Positions 17,211-26,197 are shown, counted from the stretch's first letter. The stretch is 45,154 nt of DNA from Halobacteriales archaeon QS_4_69_34 (GCA_003021045.1 PXRN01000021.1:1-45154); one strand, 5' to 3'. The notes: generated by a model from the sequence alone, not told the origin. Program-made: numbers and translations.

Positions 17211-19673
17211 TCAGTCGTCGGACTCGGCGGCCCGCTCGCCCGGCTCCCCGGTCCGCTCGTCCGATTCGACGGGTCGCTCGCCGCCCGCAGCGCGTTCGTC
17301 GCCCGCCGCGCTCGGAACGCTCGCGGCGGGCGCGTGATCGCTCGCCCCCGTCCCGGTGATCCGCACGTCGGTGACCTTGTATTCGGGCGTTCTCGCCGGC
17401 CCGTCGAGGGGTTCCTCCTTGGTCAGGTTGTTCGCCCCGCCGTCGAGGTAGTGCATCGGGACGAAGACCTCGCCGGGACCCGGCCGCCTCGTGACCTGGG
17501 CTATCGCCCGGGTCTCGCCGTGGCGCGACGTGATTTCGAGCGCCTCGCCGTTGGCGACGCCGTACTCCGCTGCGGTCTCGGGATGGACCTCGACGAAGCT
17601 CCGGTCGCTGTAGGAGGTGGCCCCCTTCTCCTGGAACGTCATCGTCCCGGTGTGGTACTGATAGAGCACGCGCCCGGAGGTCATTACTAACGGAAAGTCC
17701 TCGTCGGGCGTCTCCGAGGGCTCGACCGTGTCCGCGGGATGCATGTGCGCCAGTCCGTTCGCGGTCTGGAACTGTTCCTCGTAGGCGTAGGGCGTGCCGG
17801 GGTGGTCTCCGTCCCAGACGGGCCACTGGAGCCCCTCGCCGTCGTCGAGCGCTTCGAGGCGCTCGTGGCTCACGCCCCCGTAGATCGGCACCAGCTCACT
17901 GATTTCGTCCATGATCTCGCTCGGATGGGAGTACCCCCAGTCGTAGCCAAAGCGCGCCGCGAGCTCCTGGGTGATCTTCCAGTCCGGCTTGACGTTGCCG
18001 ATCGGATCGATGACGCGCTTGACCAGCTGGACGTGGCGCGTCGAGGACGTGTACGTTCCATTGGATTCCATCGAGGAGGTTGCCGGCAGCACGACGTCGG
18101 CGTGCTCTGCGGTGTCGGTGAGGAAGATGTCCTGCACGGCGAGGAAATCGAGCTCGTCGAGTGCCTCCTGGGCGTGTGCGATGTTCGGCTCGGAGATCAG
18201 GCTGTTCTCACCCTGGATGAACATCCCTCGAACGTCGCCCTTCGCGGCGGCGAGGAACATGTCGGTGATGCGCAGTCCCTCATCGTCGGGCATTTCATCC
18301 ACGTGCATCCCGTAGGCGTCGGCGAACTTCTCCCTGTTCTCCGTGTCGGTGACGGACTGGTAGCCGGGGAAGTTGTTCGGGACCGGCCCCATGTCGCCAC
18401 CGCCACCCTGGACGTTGTTCTGGCCGCGGAAGGGTGAGACGCCCGACTTGGGACTCCCGATGTGGCCCGTCACCAGCGCCAGGTTCGCCATCGCGTAGAT
18501 GTTCTCCGTGCCGTGGGCGTGCTCGGTGAGCCCGAGCGTCCACCCGAAGACACACGAGTCGGCTGTCGCGATCGTTTCGGCCGCGTTCTTTAGCTCCGCC
18601 GGTGGAACGCCGGCCTTCTCCTCGACGAACTCGGGGGTGAACTTCGCGACGCTCTCTTTGACCTGTTCGAAGCCGGTGGTGCGCTCCGCGATGAACGCCT
18701 CGTCGTGGAGGTCCTCCTCGATGATGTGCCGGATCAGCCCGTTCAGCCACGTGGTGTCGTAGCCGGGTTCGATCCGGGAGAACTGGTCGGCGTACTCGGC
18801 GATCTGGACCTCGCGCGGGTCGAAGACGAGGAGATCGGCGTCGTTGTCTGTGACGTTCTGTTTGATCCGTGTGGCGAGCACCGGATGGGCTTCGGTGGTG
18901 TTCGACCCGGTGAGCAGATAGCAGTCGGTCTCTTCGAGCGCCTCCATGCCGACCGAGGCCGCTCCGAACCCCAGCGTACTGGAGAGGCCCGACACGGTCG
19001 AGGAGTGACACAGCCGGTTGCAGTTGTCGATGTTGTTCGTCCCGATCACCTCGCGGGCGAACCGCTGCATGACGTAGTTGTCCTCGTTGGTCGCCTTCGA
19101 GGACGCCACCAGCCCGAGCGCGTCCGGGCCGTCCTCCTCGACGATCCCGCCGAGCCCGTCCGCGACCCGCGAGAGCGCCTCCTCCCACGACGCTTCACGG
19201 AACTCGCCGTCCTCGCGCACCAGCGGCTGGGTCAGCCGGTCGTCGCTGGTGGCGTACCCGTGCATGAACTTCCCCTTCACGCAGGTCGAGATGCCGTTGA
19301 TCGGCGCTCGCTCGGGGTTCGGGCGCGTCCCGAGGATCTCGCCGTCCGCCGAGAGCACGTCGAACCGACAGCCGACCGCGCAGTACTCGCAGGTCGTGTC
19401 GGTCACGTCGATGTCGTTCTCCCGATAGTCGGCCACCGTGTCAGCGATCGAGAACAGCCGCCCCTCCGACATCGCGCTACCGGCGAAATCGGAGACCGTG
19501 TGCTCGAACGGCCGCACCACCCGCTCGTTGGCGGTCTCTCTCGCTTGTTCGCCGGCTTTCTCCTTCGCGCGGGCCATGAAGCCCGCGACGCCCTTCGTCT
19601 CGGTGTCGGGCGTCTCGCGGGCGTTCGCCGTGTCGTCGGGCGTGCTGCCCTCGCCTGTCTCGCTGTCGGTCAT
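17211..19673 (-). CDS. fdhA: Formate dehydrogenase catalytic subunit (molybdopterin oxidoreductase)
   Basis: The 820-residue molybdopterin oxidoreductase has an N-terminal extension, a [4Fe-4S] motif CEYCAVGCRF ... CVKGKF, and the active-site segment NRLCHSSTVSGL, where Cys-His aligns with the Sec/Cys-His that binds molybdenum and takes the proton in formate dehydrogenases. Further family motifs are SPFRGQNNVQGGGDMG-like text, HADVVLPATSSMESNGT and the C-terminal MGD-binding GEVFVPMHYLDGGANNLT. A charged low-complexity tail of about 45 residues ends the protein. Formate oxidation to CO2 is the likely role. It overlaps the preceding gene by ATGA (19670-19673) and is third in an operon with NuoG-like and NuoF-like subunits. 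The acceptor is not certain. Confidence 0.85.
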   Translation of the reverse strand: MTDSETGEGSTPDDTANARETPDTETKGVAGFMARAKEKAGEQARETANERVVRPFEHTVSDFAGSAMSEGRLFSIADTVADYRENDIDVTDTTCEYCAVGCRFDVLSADGEILGTRPNPERAPINGISTCVKGKFMHGYATSDDRLTQPLVREDGEFREASWEEALSRVADGLGGIVEEDGPDALGLVASSKATNEDNYVMQRFAREVIGTNNIDNCNRLCHSSTVSGLSSTLGFGAASVGMEALEETDCYLLTGSNTTEAHPVLATRIKQNVTDNDADLLVFDPREVQIAEYADQFSRIEPGYDTTWLNGLIRHIIEEDLHDEAFIAERTTGFEQVKESVAKFTPEFVEEKAGVPPAELKNAAETIATADSCVFGWTLGLTEHAHGTENIYAMANLALVTGHIGSPKSGVSPFRGQNNVQGGGGDMGPVPNNFPGYQSVTDTENREKFADAYGMHVDEMPDDEGLRITDMFLAAAKGDVRGMFIQGENSLISEPNIAHAQEALDELDFLAVQDIFLTDTAEHADVVLPATSSMESNGTYTSSTRHVQLVKRVIDPIGNVKPDWKITQELAARFGYDWGYSHPSEIMDEISELVPIYGGVSHERLEALDDGEGLQWPVWDGDHPGTPYAYEEQFQTANGLAHMHPADTVEPSETPDEDFPLVMTSGRVLYQYHTGTMTFQEKGATSYSDRSFVEVHPETAAEYGVANGEALEITSRHGETRAIAQVTRRPGPGEVFVPMHYLDGGANNLTKEEPLDGPARTPEYKVTDVRITGTGASDHAPAASVPSAAGDERAAGGERPVESDERTGEPGERAAESDD

Positions 19674-20635
19674 GGTCGGTCCTCTCCCTCGGTCGCGGTT
19701 CCGTCGGTCGCGTCCCCCTCGACCGTCGACGCGCTCGCCCGCGGTTCGTTCTGCGTGTCGAGTTCGCGTTTCATCGGCGTCATCTGTCCGGGCTGGTGTT
19801 CGTAGTCCTCGCCGACGATCCCTTCGGCGGAGTTCTTGTGGGTGAACCCGGGGATCGGGAGCGTCGTCGCGTCCACGAGCCCCTGCTCGACGAGCGCGCC
19901 CGTCGGACAGACGGTCGCACAGTGGCCACACGAGACGCAGGTCGAGTCCATCATCGTCTCCGCGCCACTTTGAAAGCCGATCCGGGTGTCCTCGCCCGAG
20001 CCCTCCATCCGGAGGACGCCCTCGACCTGCACGTCGTTGCACGCCTCGACACACCGGTTACAGAGGATGCACTTGTTGCGGTCGATCTGGATGAACGGCG
20101 AGGAGTCATCGAGGGGCTCGAGCTCACTGCGGTCGTGCATGACGCCGTAACGGGGCTCGACGACCTCGTTCTGTATCGAGACGTCCTGGAGGTCACACCG
20201 GCCGTTCGCCCCGCAGGTCGTACAGAGCAGGTTGTGATCCGAGAGCAGGAGATCGAGGTTCACGTCCCGGGCCTCGCTCGCGGCCGCGGCGTCGGTCGAG
20301 ACGCTCATGCCGTCTTCGGCGGGGAAGCTACACGAGGGCACGACGCCGTGCTCCTCGGTCTCGACCATGCAGGTCCGACACTCGCTGCGCGGGCCGATCA
20401 GCTCCTCGTCGTCGTACGAGCAAAGCGCGAGGACCTCCCCGTCCGTACTGACCGCCTCGCACGCGTCGAGCAGCGTCGCCCCCGCCTGGGTTGCGACCTG
20501 CTGGCCGTCGACCGTCAGCGTCGCTGCCTCGCTCGCCCCAGCCACGGGGTCGTTCGCCGTTCCCGGTGCGATGTCCTCGGCTAGCGGTACGTCCGGTTCG
20601 GTGTGGGAGTTCTCCCAGATCGGGTCAGTGCTCAT
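19670..20635 (-). CDS. Iron-sulfur subunit of formate dehydrogenase, NuoG N-terminal-like
   Basis: The 321-residue protein carries the electron-wire module seen at the start of NuoG and NAD-dependent formate dehydrogenases. In order: a [2Fe-2S] domain with cysteines in LDACEAV, LCSYDDEELI, ECRTCMVE and VPSCSFPAE; an HCCC cluster site DHNLLCTTCGANGRCDLQ; and two [4Fe-4S] motifs CILCNRCVEACNDVQ and CVSCGHCATVCPTGA. In many bacteria this module is fused to the catalytic subunit; here it is a separate gene coupled to fdhA by an ATGA overlap. It should pass electrons between the molybdenum site and the NuoF-like partner. Confidence 0.86.
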   Translation of the reverse strand: MSTDPIWENSHTEPDVPLAEDIAPGTANDPVAGASEAATLTVDGQQVATQAGATLLDACEAVSTDGEVLALCSYDDEELIGPRSECRTCMVETEEHGVVPSCSFPAEDGMSVSTDAAAASEARDVNLDLLLSDHNLLCTTCGANGRCDLQDVSIQNEVVEPRYGVMHDRSELEPLDDSSPFIQIDRNKCILCNRCVEACNDVQVEGVLRMEGSGEDTRIGFQSGAETMMDSTCVSCGHCATVCPTGALVEQGLVDATTLPIPGFTHKNSAEGIVGEDYEHQPGQMTPMKRELDTQNEPRASASTVEGDATDGTATEGEDRP

Positions 20636-20691
20636 CGTGTTCCTCGCTTGCCGTGACCGCAGGTGCCGCGTCGCCGATCGCGGCGCGCGTC

Positions 20692-20739
20692 GGATCGCGG
20701 TGTGTCGGTGCTCGTGGATCGCGGTGTGTCGGTGCTCGT
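20692..20739. repeat. Perfect 24-bp tandem duplication
   Basis: Two identical 24-base copies (20692-20715 and 20716-20739) begin GGATCGCGGTGTGTCGG and lie in the 129-base gap between the NuoF-like gene and the iron-sulfur subunit gene. No gene is visible in this gap. Confidence 0.9.
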
Positions 20740-20764
20740 GGCCGTGGTGCTGTCGACGGTAGGG

Positions 20765-22315
20765 TCACGATCGGTTACAGGTGCCGGCTGGACAGCGCCC
20801 CGCCGCGTGGGCGGTGAACTCGGTCTCGAACGCCTCCATCGCCGTCGTCACTGGTCTGGCGGCGTCGCGGCCGAACTCACAGAGGCTGGTCTCGCGCACG
20901 ACACGCAGGAGCTCGCGGAGCATTCCGTCCGCGAACTCGCCGTCGTAGACGTCGCGCAGGAGGCCCACGAGCTGGGTGGACCCCTCCCGGCAGGGCACAC
21001 AGCGCCCGCAGTTCTCCTCGCGCGCGAACGTCGCGCGCGAGCCGGCAAGCGCCACCATGCAGGTCGACTCGCCCAGCAGCTCGACGACGCCGTTCGTCCC
21101 GAGACGTGCACTCTCGAGTCCGGGTGCGCTCGCGGGCACGTCGAGCGAGCGCGTCAGTCCCCCGAAGACGCCGCCGACGCAGGCGGCCTTCCGTCCCTCG
21201 ACGGTCTCGACCGCCGGCAGCGCCGCGTCGAGCGTCGCGCCCGTCGAGAGCTCGACCGTCGCCGGGGCATCGACGTCGCCGGCGACCGTGAATAGGCGCG
21301 TCCCGGGGTCCGACGACGCACCCGTCATGTCCTCGCCGGCGAGGACGCGCCCGACCTGTGCGAACGTCCTCGGGGTATGGACCAGCGTCGGCCGACCGTC
21401 CACCCCGTGTTCGCTCGGCCCGGGGGGCCCGCGACGGGCCTCGATCCGGTGGTTGCCCTCGATCGCTTCGAGCGCCATCGTCGGCTCGCCGGTCTTGTAC
21501 TCGTCCGGACCGGCGACGATCCGGATCGGAACGTCCATGCGCAGTTCGTCGGCGAGCGCGTCCGCCGCCGCCCGCACGCGCCGGTGGGCGAGCGTCTCGG
21601 TCTCGTTGACGTAGACGACGATGTCGGTCGCGTCGAGGGCGACCGCCGCCGCGAGCGCCGGATCGAGGGCCACGAGTGGGTCGCTTTCGAGCAACAGTCG
21701 ATCCGCCGCCGCGCGAGGGTCAGCCTCGTTCGCGTTCACGACGACGATCGGGTCGCCGTCGGCGGCTGCGACGGCCTCCCAGTGCTCGACGACCGGCGCG
21801 TCGGCGGCGACGTCGCCGCGCCCGCGCCCCCGCAGGCCGGCCTCGTCGATCCGTGCCGTCGCCTCACGGGACCGGTCGACGCTGGGCGCGACCGGGGACC
21901 TGACGGCCTGGTAGTCGTCGACGCTCGTCGGCCGTCGCCAGCCACAGCCCCCGAGCACCACCCGGTCGCCGACGGCGAGCGGCCCGTCCTCGGGCGTCGG
22001 GAGCGTCGCCACCCGTGGTTCGTGCTCTACGACCGCCGTCGCGCCGTCGGTCGGCAGCGTCCCGTCGCCGAGGGCCGCCGCGACCGATCGGACGCGATCG
22101 GTCGAACACCGCGCGAAGAAGGCGGTCTCGCCGTCGAGCGTCGCGGCGACGAGCGGTTCGAGGCCCTCGATCCCGGTCGAGCCGACCGCCGCGCTTGCGA
22201 CCGACGACTCCGGCTCGCGCGCCGCACGGAAAAGCTCCTCCCCGCGGGGCCGGTTCGCACTGCCGGCGGCGACGCGAACGGTCGTCGTCCCTTCCGTGAT
22301 TGCCTCCCGTTCCAT
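20765..22315 (-). CDS. NuoF-like flavoprotein/iron-sulfur subunit of formate dehydrogenase (divergent)
   Basis: The 516-residue protein resembles the NuoF/FdsB family that links NAD(H) and FMN to a [4Fe-4S] cluster. The C-terminal cluster motif is intact (ENCGRCVPCREGST ... SLCEFG). The core is divergent: GLRGRGGAGFPTG-type text reads GLRGRGRGDVAAD, NADEGEPG reads NANEADPR, and YICGEET reads YKTGEPT, so FMN and NADH binding may be weakened or changed. Residues about 10-82 look like a thioredoxin-type [2Fe-2S] domain whose cysteines are all replaced (VAAGSANRPRGEEL; VGSTGIEGLEPLV). No separate NuoE gene is present. The ATG at 22315 is favoured over a GTG at 22330 because TATATAGT lies at 22340-22347. 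It is first in the operon. Confidence 0.75.
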   Translation of the reverse strand: MEREAITEGTTTVRVAAGSANRPRGEELFRAAREPESSVASAAVGSTGIEGLEPLVAATLDGETAFFARCSTDRVRSVAAALGDGTLPTDGATAVVEHEPRVATLPTPEDGPLAVGDRVVLGGCGWRRPTSVDDYQAVRSPVAPSVDRSREATARIDEAGLRGRGRGDVAADAPVVEHWEAVAAADGDPIVVVNANEADPRAAADRLLLESDPLVALDPALAAAVALDATDIVVYVNETETLAHRRVRAAADALADELRMDVPIRIVAGPDEYKTGEPTMALEAIEGNHRIEARRGPPGPSEHGVDGRPTLVHTPRTFAQVGRVLAGEDMTGASSDPGTRLFTVAGDVDAPATVELSTGATLDAALPAVETVEGRKAACVGGVFGGLTRSLDVPASAPGLESARLGTNGVVELLGESTCMVALAGSRATFAREENCGRCVPCREGSTQLVGLLRDVYDGEFADGMLRELLRVVRETSLCEFGRDAARPVTTAMEAFETEFTAHAAGRCPAGTCNRS

Positions 22316-22339
22316 CGTCCACCTTTCCACGCGGAGCGG

Positions 22340-22347
22340 TATATAGT
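22340..22347 (-). promoter_or_regulatory. TATA box of the formate dehydrogenase operon
   Basis: TATATAGT (plus-strand reading) is the only strongly AT-rich word in the 416-base divergent intergenic region 22316-22731. It lies 25-32 bases before the ATG at 22315. The rest of the region holds a pyrimidine-rich stretch near 22350-22385 and low-complexity CCACC/CTACCG words near 22520-22570. A weaker CTTATC near 22655 may serve the opposite gene. Confidence 0.65.
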
Positions 22348-22731
22348 TTCAGCCTCCCACCCCCTCCCCCTCCTCTCCCGAGGGGCCTGCCCACCCGAAC
22401 GGCGTGACGTCCGACGGCGGACGGCACCCGACACGGGCGGGCCGACGCGGGTCGAATCGGTCGAGGGGACGCTCCGCGGCGCGAGCGCCGGCCCGCGAGT
22501 ACCGGGACACGCCAGAAACCGCCACCGCCGTCGCACCACTCCCACCACCACCGCTACCGCCGCTACCGCGAACCTCGGGCCCGCCAGGCCGGCGGCCGTT
22601 CGGATCGGGCGCTTCGCTCGACGACCGCACCGAGCGGTCGCCGCTCCCGACAACGCTTATCAGGCTGCTCGCGCTATCGGGGGCTACTGGACTGGCGTGT
22701 GGCTGCGATCGACGGCCCGCGCGTTTTCATC

Positions 22732-24873
22732 ATGAGCGAGCACACGCGGTTCGCGGCGGACGCCGGGAGCGTCTGTCCGTTCTGTGCGGTCGGCTGCCGC
22801 GTCCGCTACGACGCGGACTCGGGCCGCGCACGCGGCGTCACCGGCGCGGCCGTCAACCGTCGGGGCGAGCTCTGCTCGAAGGGCGTCGCCGCCTTCGACG
22901 GCCTCGACGAGGATCGACTGACCGAGCCGTTGGTGCGCCGGGACGGCACGCTCGAACCCGCTTCGTGGACGGAGGCCTACGATCGGATCGAGGCCGGGTT
23001 CGGGGGCGTACTCGACGACCACGGCCCCGACGCGCTGGCCTTTCTGGGTGCGCCCCACTGCACGAACGAGGAGAACTACCTGTTCCAGCTGCTCGCGCGC
23101 GCCCTCGGGACGAACAACGTCGACAACCGAGCGCGGCTGTGTCACGACGCGACAGCGGCCGCGATGGAGGCGCGGCTCGGCTCGGCCGGAACGACCACCA
23201 CCCTCGCGGACCTCGCCGCGGCAGACGCGTTCCTCGTGATCGGGTCGAACCCCGCTGCACGACAGCCCGTCGCGTTCGACTCGTACGTCAGGCCCGCCGT
23301 CGACGACGGTGCGACGCTGATCCACGTCGATCCACACGCGAACGAGACGACGCGGCTGGCCGACCATCACCTCGCACCCCGGCCCGGCGCGGACGCGCTC
23401 GTGGTGGCGCTCCTGATCGACACCGTGCTACGAGCGGGGCTGATCGACGAACGGTTCGTCCACGAGCGCACGACGGGCTTCGCGGCGTTCGCCGCGTCGA
23501 TGGCCGACTTCGACGCCGGGCAGGCCGCCGAGCGGGCAGGCGTCGACCTCGGGGAGGTCCGTGAGGCCGCACGCACGTTCGGGCGGGTCGATCGGGCGGC
23601 CGTGATCGCGGGCACGGGCGTCGAGCCCGCCGACGGGGGAGCCACTCGGAGCGGCCAGGGGACCGGAGGGAAGGAGACGATCGGGACCGACGGGGAGACG
23701 GCGACCGCCGAGGCGGGAACCACCCCGACTACCGCCGCGGACGCGCTGCTCGATCTCCTCCTGTTGACCGGGAACTTCGGCAAGCACGGCGTGGGGATGA
23801 ACCTCTTTCGCGGGCTCAACAACGAGCAGGGCGCGAGCGATGCCGGCGCGCTCCCCCACCGACTGCCGGGCGGCCAGCCGGTGACGAAGCCCGAGGCCCG
23901 AGCGCGCGCCGCCGCGGTCTGGGACGTCGAACCGCCTGCCGAGCCCGGCCGGAACGAACTCGATCTCGTGCAGGGCTTCGGCGACGCGGTCCGGGGCGCG
24001 TACGTGCTCGGCGAGAACCCCGCCGTGACGAAGCTCGACGACCAGTCGGTCGCGCGCGGGCTCGACTCCCTGGAGTTCCTGCTCGTCCAGGACATCGCCC
24101 CGACCGCGACGACCGAACACGCCGACGTAGTACTCCCGGCGAGCGCGTGGGCCGAGAAGGGGGGCACGGTGACCAACCTCGACCGGCAGGTCCAGCGAAC
24201 GACTCCCCTGCGGAGTCCGCCGGGGAACGCACGCCGGGACTTGGCCGTCCTCCGTGAACTCGGTCGGCGGCTCACCGACCGGGCGTTCGACTACGAGGGA
24301 CCCGCCGAGGTCTTCGCGGAGCTGACGCGGGTGAGCCCCGACTACGCCGGAATGAGCTACGAGGGGGTCGGTCGAGGGGGCCAGCGCTGGCCGTTTCCCG
24401 CGGGTGCCGAGGAGGGCGTCGAGGTCCTCCACCGGGAGCGATTTGCGAACGACGATCGGCGCGCTCCCTTCGGCTCCGCCGTCGATCCGGGGCGCTTCGA
24501 CGGCGACGGGCGCGGGACCGGCAGCGCACTCGATGGGGACGCGCCCGGTGTGGACGACCGGCTGGCGTTGCTGACGGGAAGCCGGCGCGGGGAGTTCACC
24601 AGCGGGACGACCGGCCCCACGGGAGCACGCGGGGCGGTCGACGGGGGACTCGGCGTCCACCCCGCTGACGCCGACGCACGGGCCGTCGCGGACGGCGAGC
24701 GGGTCGTCGTAGAGAGCTGTAACGCGAGGGTTCGTGCGACGGCCACCCACACCGAGAGCGTCCGCCGGGGAACCGTCCATCTCCACGCCAGCGTCGCGGA
24801 GCCGCTGGTGGGTGAGGGCCGGACCCGGGTGCGGCTCGTTCCCGCCCGAGACCGGGAGGAAGGCGAGCAGTGA
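22732..24873 (+). CDS. Molybdopterin oxidoreductase, formate-dehydrogenase-alpha-like (second copy)
   Basis: The 713-residue protein belongs to the formate dehydrogenase/assimilatory nitrate reductase group. It has CPFCAVGCRV and LCSKG ligands for a [4Fe-4S] cluster, NRARLCHDATAAAM with Cys-His at the molybdenum position, GNFGKHGVGMNLFRGLNNEQGA (split motif) and HADVVLPASAWAEKGGT. Its sequence is closer to formate dehydrogenase than to NasA by the TNEENYLFQLLARALGTNNVDN segment. A low-complexity insert sits near residues 305-335. It has no N-terminal or neighbouring electron-transfer subunit of its own; it diverges from the FDH operon and overlaps mobA. An in-frame GTG at 22699 could extend it by 11 residues. 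Substrate is uncertain. Confidence 0.78.
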   Translation: MSEHTRFAADAGSVCPFCAVGCRVRYDADSGRARGVTGAAVNRRGELCSKGVAAFDGLDEDRLTEPLVRRDGTLEPASWTEAYDRIEAGFGGVLDDHGPDALAFLGAPHCTNEENYLFQLLARALGTNNVDNRARLCHDATAAAMEARLGSAGTTTTLADLAAADAFLVIGSNPAARQPVAFDSYVRPAVDDGATLIHVDPHANETTRLADHHLAPRPGADALVVALLIDTVLRAGLIDERFVHERTTGFAAFAASMADFDAGQAAERAGVDLGEVREAARTFGRVDRAAVIAGTGVEPADGGATRSGQGTGGKETIGTDGETATAEAGTTPTTAADALLDLLLLTGNFGKHGVGMNLFRGLNNEQGASDAGALPHRLPGGQPVTKPEARARAAAVWDVEPPAEPGRNELDLVQGFGDAVRGAYVLGENPAVTKLDDQSVARGLDSLEFLLVQDIAPTATTEHADVVLPASAWAEKGGTVTNLDRQVQRTTPLRSPPGNARRDLAVLRELGRRLTDRAFDYEGPAEVFAELTRVSPDYAGMSYEGVGRGGQRWPFPAGAEEGVEVLHRERFANDDRRAPFGSAVDPGRFDGDGRGTGSALDGDAPGVDDRLALLTGSRRGEFTSGTTGPTGARGAVDGGLGVHPADADARAVADGERVVVESCNARVRATATHTESVRRGTVHLHASVAEPLVGEGRTRVRLVPARDREEGEQ

Positions 24874-25553
24874 GCGACGGAGGAGCCGATGGGGCCGGCG
24901 GAGAGCGGCCGGAACGCGACGGGTTCCGCGACGAACCGTCCGGGCCGACGGGCGTCGTGGTCGCCGGTGGCCGCTCGACCCGCTTCGGCGAGGGCGAGAA
25001 GGCGCTCGCGGACCTCGGAGGCGTGCCGATGATCCGCCGGATCGCCGACCGGCTCGCCGCGGTCGTCGGCGCGCTCGTGGTCAACTGTCGCGCCGAGCAG
25101 GTGCCCGGCTTTCGGGCGGCGCTCGCGGGTGTCGGCGTCCCCCTCGGTTTCGCGCCCGATCCCGTCCCCGATCGAGGGCCGGTCGCGGGTGTCCACGCGG
25201 GTCTCGGGGCCGTCGAGAGCGAGCGTGCGTTCGTGACCGGGTGTGACACGCCGTTCGTCAGCCCGGCGCTCGTGACCCACCTCTCCGAGCGGTGTGCGGG
25301 CCGCGCGGCCGCCGTGCCCCGGACCACCGACGGCGGACTGCAACCCCTGTGTGCCGTCTACCGCGTCGATCCCGCGCGAGCGGCCTTCGGGAACGCGCTC
25401 GCGAGCGGGGAGCGTTCGCTCCACGGCGCGCTCACGGAACTGGACTACCGGGTCGTCGATCCGGAGGAAATCGACGAGTACGCCGCTCCGGGGAGTTTCA
25501 CGAACGTCAACACGCGGGCGGACCTCGCGGCCGCCACGGCCCGGTTCGAGTAG
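24870..25553 (+). CDS. mobA: Molybdenum cofactor guanylyltransferase
   Basis: The 227-residue nucleotidyltransferase attaches GMP to molybdopterin to make the MGD form of the cofactor used by DMSO-reductase-family enzymes. The GTP-binding signature is GVVVAGGRSTRFGEGEKAL (residues about 27-45), followed by GPVAGVHAGLGAV and TGCDTPFVSPALV (metal-binding aspartate). TDGGLQPLCAVYR and GSFTNVNTRADL are typical late motifs. The GTG start at 24870 overlaps the preceding stop (GTGA), so it is coupled to a molybdenum enzyme that needs this cofactor. The N-terminal 25 residues are a glycine/acidic halophile extension. Confidence 0.9.
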   Translation: MSDGGADGAGGERPERDGFRDEPSGPTGVVVAGGRSTRFGEGEKALADLGGVPMIRRIADRLAAVVGALVVNCRAEQVPGFRAALAGVGVPLGFAPDPVPDRGPVAGVHAGLGAVESERAFVTGCDTPFVSPALVTHLSERCAGRAAAVPRTTDGGLQPLCAVYRVDPARAAFGNALASGERSLHGALTELDYRVVDPEEIDEYAAPGSFTNVNTRADLAAATARFE

Positions 25554-25638
25554 CACCGGCCGGGAGTGGAAGACGAACCGCCGTCGAGCCGGTCGCCGAC
25601 GATCGTGCTCTCGCCGGCCATCCTCGTCCGAACCCGCC

Positions 25639-26007
25639 TCAGTCGTCTCCGCCAGCGAGGGCCTCGCTCAGGCGTTCGCCCTCCTCGTCCGGAACGGTGA
25701 GCTCGTGGACCGCGTCGGCTCTCGATCCGCGTATCGCCACGTAGACGGCGTCGAACTCGGTGGTCGGTTCGGTCTCGCCGGTTCTGGATTCTCGCAGAAC
25801 GCCCGCAGCCGCCCGGACGCTGGTGTGGCCGGCGCGGGAGGCGTAGGACTCGACGAGCGCGACGTCACCGACCTCGATCGAGCTCGAAGTCGGCGCGGTC
25901 GATGCGCGCCGTCGTACACGCCCGGCCAGCGAACCGCATCGCCGAGAGCGCACCGGCTCGTCCCTCCACGTCGGGACGTGCCCGCCGTGGGCGGTCCGGA
26001 GGACCAC
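25639..26007 (-). CDS. Hypothetical protein, coding status uncertain
   Basis: The frame has 122 codons. Its C-terminal two thirds (from SIEVGDVALVESYASRAG to GERLSEALAGGDD) look like a genuine acidic haloarchaeal protein. The N-terminal 40 residues are arginine-rich and resemble out-of-frame DNA, and I see no good start in between. It could be a gene with an unrecognised start, a frameshifted gene or a remnant. I do not recognise a family. The flanks (25554-25638 and 26008-26117) hold nothing I can support. Confidence 0.35.
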   Translation of the reverse strand: MVLRTAHGGHVPTWRDEPVRSRRCGSLAGRVRRRASTAPTSSSIEVGDVALVESYASRAGHTSVRAAAGVLRESRTGETEPTTEFDAVYVAIRGSRADAVHELTVPDEEGERLSEALAGGDD

Positions 26008-26118
26008 GCAGATAGGTGAGATCCACCGCGCTCCCCGGCTCCGGCCCCCCTCCCGGGTCGCCGCTGTCGCCCGCGCCCGTCCCCGGAGCTATCGCATGGG
26101 CCGGAAGTCCTGCAGCGG

Positions 26119-26142
26119 TTTCGTCGGCACGGGCCGACGAAA
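26119..26142. promoter_or_regulatory. Perfect 10-bp palindrome, probable operator
   Basis: TTTCGTCGGC (26119-26128) and GCCGACGAAA (26133-26142) are perfect inverted repeats separated by ACGG. They are followed by a related half-site TTCGTCGG near 26147-26154. The element lies about 30-40 bases upstream of a TATA-like TGTATTC (26168-26174), in front of the ATG at 26198, a position suited to a regulator-binding site. Confidence 0.6.
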
Positions 26143-26197
26143 CGTATTCGTCGGTTCCGTCCGGCAGTGTATTCCCTCCCCGGCCTCACGACGTGAT

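Noticed and set aside
18971..19010. Possible selenocysteine codon at the FdhA active site
   Set aside because: The codon aligned with the Sec position in NRLCHSSTV is a cysteine codon, and there is no in-frame TGA.
19674..20054. Upstream extension of the FdhA frame on the minus strand
   Set aside because: The extension overlaps the iron-sulfur subunit gene in another frame and is arginine-rich; the ATG at 19673 with ATGA coupling is better.
20692..20739. Tandem 24-bp units considered as a CRISPR-like array
   Set aside because: Only two units, directly adjacent, without spacers or cas genes.
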